A stretch of 62,341 bases of DNA from a virus, in the IMG/VR virus record IMGVR_UViG_3300042485_001404, positions 1 to 62,341 of that record. The stretch is one strand, 5' to 3'. Positions 32,208-44,200 of this stretch are shown here, one piece after another (the first letter of the stretch is position 1; each line of letters begins with the position of its first letter). Made by a program: the position numbers and the translations under genes. The notes under the pieces are model-generated. The model was given only the letters and a program-made list of their open reading frames with translations. It had not been told where the DNA came from and made no database searches.

Positions 32208-35200
32208 TTAATTACAGTCTTTAATTTTTTGTTGTTCTGCAGGTGTTAAAGATTTCCATTCCATCTGAGATATACCTAAAGGTAAAGCATTATCTTCTTT
32301 TTCTAATCTTAATTTATTAGCTTTAGCTGTAATTGCTTGTCTATCTCTATTTGATTGTACCCATTTCATAATTTTACCAGTAGTAACTGAAAGAATTTGA
32401 TTATTTGGAAGCATTACAAATTTAACAGTTTCTCCTTTTATTACATGTTCTACTAATATAGCTCTTTTTTCTTTAATTGCTAAATTAGCTAAAATTTTAT
32501 TTCTGTCTACACTATCAGTTTTAAATACTTCAACTCCTTTAGAATTAAAAATTTGTTCTCCCCAAACTGCTGTTTCTACTCTATAAGTTTGAGTAGCTTT
32601 TCCTGTTGGTGTATAAGTTATAGTTCTTTCTTTAGGAATTTCTTCTTTTAAACTAAAAGAAATTCCAGGCAAAGATGTAATTACTCCACTAGTATCAAAA
32701 ACAGGGAAATCAGTAGATTCAGGTATAAAATCAGGCTCAGGAGCAAGTTGATCAAGTTGATTAAATACTAGTGAATCTGGCATAATTGGGTCTTCATTTA
32801 CTTGAGGTAAAGATAAAGAATTTTTAGTTCTAATATTATACTCTTCTTGAATAAAGTTCATAGAGGCCTTTAATGCTCCCATAGCTAAAGAATTTTCTTT
32901 AATAGCTGGGAAAGTTGCAGAAAATAACTCAACAAGTATATCTTGTAATTTTTCTAAGAATGTTTTACCTGATTTAAGGTATGGCATTTCAGATAATTTC
33001 TTTTGGATAGATGCATCTGTTAAAGACATTGCAACAAACTCTTTAATATTTAAAGCAGTGTAATACAAATCTCTTTCTTCATAAGCCTCTCTCTCCATAA
33101 GGGCAGCTTTTCTTTCTTCTTTTGATAAATTTGTGTTATTAATTATAGCTTGTAACTCTCTGAATTTTTTTAATTTACTTTCATCTAAAGAAGAAGTAAA
33201 CAAGTTAAATACAGTATCTAAAGTTTGTACATGAGAAGGGATAGACCCTTCTCTTAATGCTGTATAGTTTTCATTATAGTATTTACCTAGTTCTTTAATA
33301 GAAACATGGTGTATAAACTCATGCATAAAAATCTCACTAGCTAATTCAGGTCCTTTATTTTCTCCAAATAAAGAAGCATTAAGTTTGATATACAATTTTT
33401 CAGCTCCTGTTGCACCTAATCCTGCCATTTTAGTTTCATCTATAATGTGAAGGTCTCCTGTATCTTTAGCCATGTTTTTCATCCAAGAAGCTAATTGAGT
33501 CAAGTGAGCATATTTATCAGAAAGTTTTAATTCTGAAATATTTTTCACAACATCTTTTATAGTCATACTTGGTGTAATAATTAAGTTTCCAGCAGTGTGT
33601 GCTTTTTGAACTAAATTAGGAGTCAAAGGAGCTAAAGGAGTTTGTTTAATTCCTACAGCAGATTCTACTTTATATTGATATTGTGAGATACCTTTTCCAG
33701 AAAGAACTTCTACTTCTTGGTAAGCATTTTCTCCAACATGCATATAAAGTCTTACATTTCCTGCTTTTCCTTTTACTTGAGTAAATTTAGGGGCAACAGG
33801 GTACTCTTCCTTACTTAAAGTAAAAGTAGTTCCATTATTTGCAAGATTTTTTCTGTCTTTAAAATTAATTTTCTTTGCTTTTTGAGGGAAATGTTGAAAA
33901 AATTGTTTTGTAAAAGTTGAAACTCCTCCTACACTTTCTTCCTTAATTCCTAAAAAGCCTTCAAATAAATCTAGATTTGTATTTCTTTTAGGATTGTAAG
34001 CTTTTAGATTAGTTGCAATAGATAAGAAATTATCTTTTTTACCTAGTCTTCCTGCTGCTTCTAACAATTCAATAGGTACAAACTTAACAAATTGAGTAGC
34101 CTCTTGAATTCCTCCTTCAAGAAAAGAATAAGCAACCAAATCCATAGCAAGTTGTGTTGTAGAATAAGGTTTGCCATTTTTAGATGGCAATGGAAAGTTA
34201 GCTTCAATTAACTCAGGTAAAGAGTTATATAAAGACTCCTCATCTAAATTATCTGTTGCAGAGTTGTTATACTTGATAACAGAAACTTTTTCTTTACTCT
34301 TTCCTACTTCAAAAATAAATCTTTGTAACAAAGGATTATTTTTAATAGTTTTTAAACCTTTTCTATAGTCCTTATCTTGAGATTTTAAAGTTGTCATTAA
34401 GTACTTAGCCATAGATGTATTACTAGAGTCATCTACAAAAAGTTCTTGTCTTTTAGCATCTATTCCTCCTTCAAAAATACCTAAGTTAGGGTTAGAGTAG
34501 AAGTATTTTTTGATTTCTTCAATAATCATTTCAGCTTCTTCTATTCTTGTAGACTCATTTTCAGACAATCCAATTTCATTAAAAATAGTTTTAATAGCCT
34601 TTTCTTTGTAAGGAAAGAAATCTTTAAACAAATTGTTTCCAATATATAGTCCATTAATAACTATTTGACCTTGAGGAGTACTAGGTTTAATCCAAACTGT
34701 TTTTAATATTGGTCCTTTTTTAGTTTCAGAAGTGTAACTAAAAGGAAAGAAACCTGTACTACTATCAGTACAATCAGTACAAATCTCTCCTAGCAATTTA
34801 ATTGCTTCAGGAACCATCTTATTAGAAGATAAGGCAGCTAAAGATTCATATCTTGACATACCTTCTATAATAGATTTACCCAAGGTATTTGTATTAACAA
34901 CTTTTTGAATACTTGCTACTACTCCTCCCTCTTTTTGTAACTCTATAAAAGTCATGAAAGCATCTAACTGAATCTTTTTATCTTTACCATTCTCTTTAAT
35001 ACCTTTTACTAGATTATTTCCTGTAAGGTCTTTACTTCCTTCCCAAAAAATTGGTGTACCATCTAGTTCCATAAACTCATATTCAAAAGTTTCTGGATGT
35101 ACTTCATATTTAATTGTATTATCACTTAACTCTGCAATAATTTGATTGATCATATCTTCTTTAGAAATGTATTTTCCTAAAAGGCCTTTAACATTCTTAC

Positions 35201-38200
35201 TTTGAGATACATAATCTTTAATAACAGGTTGGGAAAGAAGTAGATAAGGAATACTATTTCCATTTTCATCTTTATCAAAGTTTCTTAAAGTAGCCACTGC
35301 TTCTGCATTAATAGTGTCTTCATCTACTCCAACTCTACCTAAGATTTGTTCTTTCTCATTATCTGTTGCAGTGTTTTCTTTCTCAGCCCATACTTCTGAA
35401 GAGTCCCTTTGATAATTATTCTCTAGCCATTTTTTTGCTATTATAGGATCCATAGGACTTAAAGTTTGTTTAGCTCCTAAATTAGAAGAAGTAAAGTGCC
35501 CAATAGTCATCTCCTTTCTGCCCTCTGTTTTTGGGTTTATAATAGTCATACCATCTTCTCCAAAAGACTGTTGAATAAGTCCATTAAAAGTTGTATAGTT
35601 AGCATAAATTCCAATAGCAGTTTTACCAATAGAACCTAAACTCATCTTAGCTTTTTGGTAACTGTATCCAAGAATAGTTGAGTTCTTTATATCTTGTTGG
35701 TAAGCTTCTTCTGCATCTGCTGGAGAATTGTCAGGATTCTTTTCTAAGAAAGAGTTTATAAAAGAAACCTTAGTCCCTTCTTCAGACAATTTTTCCATAG
35801 TTTTAGCCTGGTCTTGAGCAAAAGACATAGAAAGTACCTTATTGATTTTCTTTTGGATTTCCATGTCAGGGCTATTATAAACCGCTAAATGAACTCTAAT
35901 AAAATCATTTTCAGCTAATTTCTTTTCTAATTGAATTTCCTTAGCTTCCTTTTTCTCTCTTATAGAAGTGGTAGGGTCTAAAAGAATTTCAATATCTTCT
36001 TGAGAAACACTGTCTTCTAAAATAGCAGCAAATCTCTCCAATAAAGAATTTTTCATATCAAATATACTTGGTTTAGCATATTTGTTTTCTTTACCTTCAA
36101 TCTCTATATTTCTACCTTTAAGTTCAAGTATAGTGTTTTCAAGATTTATTTCTTCAATCTTTTTCTCAAATACATCTAACTCTTGTGCTAAATGTTCTTG
36201 AGATAGTACTTCTATTGCTCCTGTTTCTTTGTTTACAACATGGTTTAATTGATACCCAGATTCTTTATCAATATCATAATCAAGACCTTTTTGTTTAGTA
36301 AAGTTTTTAGGTACAAGCATTAAGTCCCCTGACTCAGGAGGCAAAATACCCACAATTTCAATACTAGAACCAGAAACGTGAGAAGAAGTAGGAGTTCTAA
36401 AAGAGAAAAGATTAAGTAATTCTTTGTCTAATAACTCTTCTTTTAAACCTAAAGAACCATTCTCATTTCTTTTTAAATACTTAGCTTTAGATACATCTTT
36501 TGTTTTTTCATTGTACCCTTCAAAAAGATTTATCAGTTTACCTTTAGAATCTTTAAATTTAGAAGGAGCTAATACTTGAGCTTTTTGAAAAACAACTTCT
36601 CCACCTTCTGTAACAGTGTGAACACCTTGTAATTCTTTTCCATTCCAACCATCAAAAAAGATTGTTCTATTTTCATTTAACTCTGATAAGTCTTCTTTAA
36701 ATTGAAAGCCATGTTCAGAACCTGCTACATATCCACTACCAGGCATTTTATGTTTCATTATTCTATTAGTAATAATAGAATTTAATAAAGATTCATACCT
36801 GTTACTATCTGGAGATAACCAAAGAGGAGTTTTAAACTCAAAATAAGTTGCCCCTGTTGCAGCAGAAATAAGACTATCCATTTTTAATCCACGGATACTC
36901 TTAATGCTATAACCTCTGTCTATTGCTTCTTTTTCTAGAACCTCTTGCAAAGAAGTTACAAACATTTTTTCATCAATTATTTTACCTTGAGGATCTAATC
37001 CTAAGTCTCTAAATAATTCTCTTTTCTTAGCATCAACAATTTTAGCAAAAGAACTATTGTAGATTTCATACAACTCTTCTCCTGTTTTTTCTAATCCTTT
37101 AAAGTTAAAAGTAGTTCCTTGTTTTACTCCATCTCCAAACAAAAGTTTAAAGATTTGAGTACCCATAGCCACTTCATCTCTCTTCTTTTTATCAGATTTA
37201 AAAGGTACATCTTGCTGAATTCTAAAGTTATTTCTATCTAAAACTAATACAGAAACACCTATATTTTTAGAATCAAATTCTTTAGTTTGAGAGTTTAATC
37301 CTGTATATAATTTTTCTAAGTCATTAACATCTAAAGGATTAATAGCATTTTCATCTACAACACTACCTACTTTATTAGCAGTCTGATAAGAGGCTCTGGT
37401 AAATCTTCCTGTAACACCTTCTAATTTTTCAAGAGCATTTCTAAGGTTATCTAATTTAGTTCCTTTAGTTAATTGAGGGATTAAAGGAAAAGCAGAAGAT
37501 TTTACATAAATTATTCTGTTTACATCTAATTCTGTGTTAACATAGTTTCCAGTGTGTACAGGTTTAATAGGTTGCATTACTAAAGATAGTTGCTCCTTAG
37601 TTAAATCTTTATTTTCAAATAAAGAGTTTAAAATAGCTTTTTCATCTTCGGGAGTAATTCTTCCTAACCTTTGAAGGATATTTATGTGTTCTGTCACAGT
37701 TGTATATTCCTGAGCATCAGTTGACTCAATATCAAAATAAGCTTCAAGACTTCTATAGTTATCACTTAAAGTTTCTCTGATACCTTTTAATTCCTTTTCT
37801 AATACTGCTTGCATTTGATAGTATCTATCAACTTGTTCAGAAGATTTATTTACAAGAGATACTTTTTGAAGTCTATCTAAATTTCTTGAAATGTTTGAGT
37901 ATTTATTCAATAGTGGAGCAGCTTTATCTGCATCTTCTCTACTATAGTACATTTCAATTAAAAACTCAGCGTTTTCTGCAATATCTACAGAATCTTTTAG
38001 TATTACTTGGTTATATTTTTCTCCTACAGAATTAGCTATCTTTTTACCTGGGGCAATTAACAAAGCTAACCTTTTACCTAAATTGATACCAATTTGTTTG
38101 TTGATAGAAATGTATTCTTTAGGGTCTGTAATCTCTTTTTTGAAGAGTTTATCTTGAGAGTACACAGCAATATCTCCAGCAAAAACTTTAAAAATTTCTG

Positions 38201-41200
38201 CATTAAAAAGCATAGAGTTCATAACATAATCCCAAACAGCAGTTTCATAGTATTTCTCTGGATCTTTTCCTTCAAAATACTCTGTACCAAACATTTTAGA
38301 AACCATTTTACCATCTACTTCTTCTTTGGCTTCTCCCCATTGAGATACCTTATAATCTACTTCTTTTTTAATAACACCTTGAATAGCATTTTTAAAAATA
38401 TCCCCATATTGTTCTAAAATAACATCTAGTTCTCCTACCTCAGCATTATTCATAATGATGTCTTTTAAAAGAACTCCATCAGTGTTAGTAAGAGTATTCA
38501 TTACAGGGAATAAGTGGAACATACCTACTGCTTTATCATACCCCTTAATGTTAGTGGCTTTGACATTTTTATAGTAATTATGCATTCTCTTTATTTCTGG
38601 CAAAACTAAATAGTTAAATAGAACATCTTTAGTATCTTCAGAAATATTTTTTATCTTACCTTCTGTATCTAATTCAAAAGCATCATCAGCATCTTTCATA
38701 AAGTCAAATACGGGAGCTGTTAAAAACAACCCTGTACTTTTATCAGACATAGTTGGAAACAACATATTAGCCATTCTTATGCTAAATCCATTGATTTTTT
38801 CATGTTCTGGTAACTTAGCTACCCTTCTATCAGAAAATCCTGTTGTAGTAACTAAATCATAACTTAACTCTCCTAAAGAAGTAATATCATTTTTACCAAA
38901 AACTTTTGCTCCTTTTTCTTTTAATGCAGTAATAGAAGTATGGTGGATTTTAAAAGACTCTTGCATTTCAGGGACTCTAGTCAATAAATCTAAAATTAAA
39001 GAATCTTGACTATAAGAAATATTTTGTAATTCTTTTATTTTATCTTGAGTGCCTCTAGCATCTTTTAATAATTCTGCTACTTTATCTGTAATGAATTTAG
39101 GAGGGACTTGAGTAGAAATATTTTTACCAGTGTCTCTAAAAGAAAGAGAAACTAACTGAGGATTATACTTAGCTTCTACAGAAGCTATTGCATTACTAAG
39201 CCCACTTAAGTTACTTAAAATATTGTATTTACCATCAGCAGCATATTCTGCAGGAGTTTTAATTGCATCTTTTAAAAAAGTAGCAAGTTCTTTATACAAA
39301 CCTCCTTTACCTTGTGTGTAAAGTTTATTAAAAGTTTGAAATTTACCTTGGTAGTATAATTTACCTTGATAAATGTCTTCCCAAGTTTTATCATTTAATT
39401 CTAAACCAAGTTTACTTAACCAATCTCTTAAAACCTTTTCAGGCACTTGATTTACATCAGCAGGAAAAGATTCAAACTCTTGAAGTAAGGCAGTAGCATA
39501 TCCTTCATTAATAGATCCATCATAGTTATATAAATCAGAAGCAACTGAATTTTCTTTCCAGATATTTTTTAAGACTCTGGTAATCTCATTTGCATTAGTA
39601 TCATACATTTGAAGTGAAAAACCTTTCTCAAGTTCTTCAAACATAGCAAATTTAGAACTAAGGGTATGTGCAACCACATTATAAGTAAACTCATTTTGAA
39701 TTTGAGAATCTCCCTCCAATAGTCTTTTTACAACTTCTACCATAGCAGGAGAATTGCTTTCAGATAATTTTGCAACTAGATTATCAAAGTTTGAATCAGG
39801 GTCAATACCAAAAGAAATGTTTTTAAGTACTTGATTGTAAACATCATTCAAACTCATAAACCTTCTAAATCCTAAATAACCTTTTACAACTTCTCCTTTA
39901 GAGTCATATTGAGGAATACCACTTAAAAGCATTCTTAGTCTTTCTGAAGCTTTTGTTTTTAAAGATTCTTCTATTGAATCTTTACTGTAGTTTTTCTCAC
40001 TTAAAGTTTGATCATCTTCATCAGAGTAATCTTTAGAAGTAAGATCTATTTTAGTTTGAAGGTTTACTTCTGCTATTGCTTTGTCATAAATTCTTTCAAA
40101 ATTTTCAATAACATTTTGTACATTTTCTATAGTTACAGAAAGAGCTTTTGAAATTGTTTTTACTTTATTACTAGGTTCTTTTTCTTTACTGGCTTTTTCT
40201 TGTAAAGCAGACAGAGTTTTTAAAGTGCCATTTAATTTTTTTGTAATTAACTCTTTAATTTCTCTTTTGATTTTTTCTTTAGTTTCTTCTGAAACCTTAC
40301 CTCTAAAGTTTAATCTAGTAATTATTTCATGTGCAATTTCTTCTTTAAGAGGTCTCTCTTCAGCTACAATTAACCCTGGAGTAACTTGAAATAAGTTACT
40401 TATTTTAGACATATCCCCAATATGCATATCCTCTAACTCAAAGTCTTCTAGGTTAATACCTAAAGAGTTAAGGTAGTCTTCTGCTGCTTTAACATCAAAG
40501 ACTTCTTCAGGTGCCTCAAGTTGCTCTGCAATAACTTGTTGTGCAGCTTCTTGGATACTTTCTTGTACAGAATTCTTAACAAGAGGTCCTTCAACAGGTA
40601 CATAATCTAAAGAAATTATAGGTTGAATTCCTAATGCAAAAGTAGGTTTAGTTCCTGTACTATCCATATCAAAAGTTTTGATATTTGTATAGACAGTTTC
40701 TGCTAAGTACTCTTGATAAGTGGCTACCTTACCCTCTGAATTTTTATAATCAGTTACACCAGTTCTAGAAACTATTGCAACAGGTGTTTTAGCCTTTAAA
40801 CCTCTTTTTGAAGTATTCTGTTCAACTAATTCTAATAATTGCTCAAAGGTGTTATTTTGTTCAAATAAGATATTCATATAAGCTAACTTATCTGTAACAT
40901 CTTTTGCAGTATAGTTAGCTCTTTTTGAGTTCCAATCAGCTAAAGCTCCTTTTTTAATTTTTATAAAATGTTGAATGTAGTTAGCTAAATCAGTGGTGTC
41001 TTTTAAATTTAATTTCATACTATTCCTTAAATCTTTTCGGATATCCTCAGCTTGTTTAGGAGTTAATCCAAATTCTTTAGGTACAGTTTGGCCATTAAGA
41101 ATCTTATGAGCAGCTATTGCCCACTGTATAGAATCCATTTGAGTCTCTGTAAAAAATCTATTTACTTTTACTGCTCTATAGGTTTCAAATTTTTTGCCTG

Positions 41201-44200
41201 TAGTAGGATTAATTTGAGTTCCCACTCTATGTACTGCCCAAGTATGCCCTGAAGTATTTGCATTTAAAGCATCTGCCCCATCTTTACTATTTAACAATAC
41301 TTTTTCTCCTGTCTCAAATCCTTTATCTAATCCTTCTAACACTCCTTCTACCCCTATTTGAACAGCCATAACTGCTTGAGGGTTAGATTGTTTAATAGTA
41401 ATTAACTCTTCATTTTCATCTAATGTGTGATAAATAGCATTTTCAGGAATTGTAGCAGTAACTTCAGTAAGACCTGCTTCAATATTTTTTCTTAAGGTAT
41501 TTGTTGCATCTTTTCCAGCTTGAATATGAGCTGCCCATTCAGCATCCATCTCTTCAACTTTCATGTTTTCTACATGAGGATGAGATACATTATTAGGATT
41601 GTACCAATCAGTTTCATGTACATAACCTACAGGAGTACCTTTGTGTACAAATAAATATGGTTTCTTGTTTGTAAAAAGCTCTTGAAAATTAGGTTTACTC
41701 TTATTAGCATTAACCCAATCAGCAAAAGAAATTAAAGCTGTTTGTCCTCTGTCATCTAAGATTGGCATACCTCTTTCATCTAAACCTACTGGAACAGGTA
41801 CATCTTTCCATTGACTTTCTTCTACAGCTTGTATTTGTAAAGTTATTGTTGGTCCATTATCAGGGTGCAATAAAGGTCTGAAATCTAATTTTAAAGGGTG
41901 TCCTTTTATAACATTAAGAAAATCTCCTACAGTTCTTTTTACAACTACTCCATTTTCTAAAGTAACATTTTCATGTGCCATAGCACTAAAACCTACTTTA
42001 GGTTTAACTGAATTAATTTTACCTTCCTTAACATCCTCTACTCCTGGAGTCACTAGTTCATTAGAAGCATTTTCTTCATAAAAAGTAGGCTCTTCTTTCT
42101 TTTGTAATTCAGTGTTTACTTTTTCAGAAGACTCTATTGTAGCATCAAGACCAATAGAAGAAGTTGCTCCTAAAGGACTTGTAAATATGTTTGGAATAGT
42201 GTCTCCAAATCTATCAAAAAAGTTTTGCTCTAATTCTGCTCTTTGAGTAAGATTACCAAACTTATTTGCTAAGTTTAATATTTCATTGTCTTCAGTTTTA
42301 AAACCTGCTAATTTCCACCCATTAATGAAGTGAGCCATTCTTTTTACTGCATCTTCTTTTCTATCAGTACTTCTAAAGAATTGTTCAAAGGCCATAGTAA
42401 GACTCACATCTTGACCTGTAATCATAGCAATAGGAGAAGCTAAATTTGTAACAAAGTCTATCAAAAGTTTTTGATCTTCTATACTATAATTCATTTGAGG
42501 TCCTAACATAAAGTCCTCAAAATCATCTTGGCTAACTATAAAAGCATCTCCTGTAGATTCAGGGGTGGATTTCTGAGAATCCTCTAATTTTTTGTACTTT
42601 TCAATTATAGCATCTTTTATTTTTGGTAAAACTTCAGCTGAAATTCCCCCTTTAATACCAAACTCAGTCATGCTACTAGCAATAAACTGATTAACTTCTT
42701 TTGAATTATCAGTATCTGTACCTATAAGTGAAATAGCTTGTTCAATTAAAGATAAATCTTGTTGTTTTTGATTTCCTTGAGCACTAGTTTTTCTTAATAG
42801 AGGAGAAATTAACTTGTCATACTTATCATAAAGTTCAGCTAATTCTGTTTTATACCTAAGTTCAGTTTGTTTATTAGCAAAATCAAATGCTGTAGAAGAG
42901 TCAAAAGCTTGCTTATTATTTTCTAATTCCTCAAACTTTCTTTTTTCTATTGCAGTCTTTTCAACTTGTTCTTCAGCTCTTAATCTTGCTACTTCCTCTT
43001 GATTATTTTGAGTTTGAGTAGGAACAATATTTTTAGAAGTAATAAAAGAAAATGCCACTGGAACTTCTTGGTCAGGAAAAACAGCCTCTGGCATATTCAT
43101 ATCAAAAATAGGAGAAGTCTGAACTATATCATCAAAGTTTTGTTGAGCTACCCCATCAGTTAAAGGCAAACTATTAAAATCAGAAGTAGGCATATTAGTT
43201 ATAGGAGGAGTTACTAAGTTAGATTTAGCCTCTTCTGCATTTGCAATTACCTCTGTGGTTTTCTTACCTGCTAGAAATTTTTTAATTTCTTCTGTACTTT
43301 CTTGAGCTCTTATAGCAGCATTTTTTAGTCTGCTAAAAGTTGCTTGACTTATCTTACCCTCTAAAAAACTACCTATCCATTTATCTTTCATTGCATCATA
43401 TAACTCAGCAACTAATTCTTTACTTTGAATTAATTCCCCCTCAGAGTCATAAACTGCACTTTGCAATTTTAAAGGATTTTCTTTATCTGTAAATAGTTTT
43501 TTTGCTTCATTAGAAATTTCTTCTAACATAGCTTGACCATTCTTAACCTCTGGAGAAGGATGCAATACCTCTGTTTTTGCTATAGTTGCATCAGAAATAT
43601 GTTCTTCTAAAGACTCTACTAATCTTAAACCATTAAGTTGTCCTTTTACTTTTTCATCTTCAAAAGTATAAAGTTGGTCAATAAAATCATCATACTTAGC
43701 CTGTTCTGCAGGATCAGAAAACTCCTGAGATAAAAGAGTTTCTGGAGTGTATTGTATTCCAGTCAAACCTCTAGACCTGATAAAAGCATCTATACTTTCT
43801 TTAACAGGACCAGAATTTTTCAATAAGTTTTCTCTAGCTTCTTGTAACTCCTGTTTTCCAGAAAGAATTTCATAAGTAAGAGTTACAGCTTTATCTGCAT
43901 TCTTATTGCCTTCATACTTCTTTTTTACATCTTTTAATTGAGTAACAACATCATACAATTTAGTCAATTGTACTTTTTTCTCAGCAGATAAGTTTTTATT
44001 AGAAAGAGTTCTCTTTAATCCATCTTCTAGTTCATCTTCAGTTTGAGTTTGAAAAGATTTAAAAAGTATATCTTTAAACATACTTTTTTCTATTAACTCT
44101 GCTTCTTTTACTTTTCCTTTGCTTCTTAATACTTGTGCCTCATAGTTTTTATCTGCAGCCCCTAACATAGGTAGAGAAGCCACATCAATTGCAGTGTTTA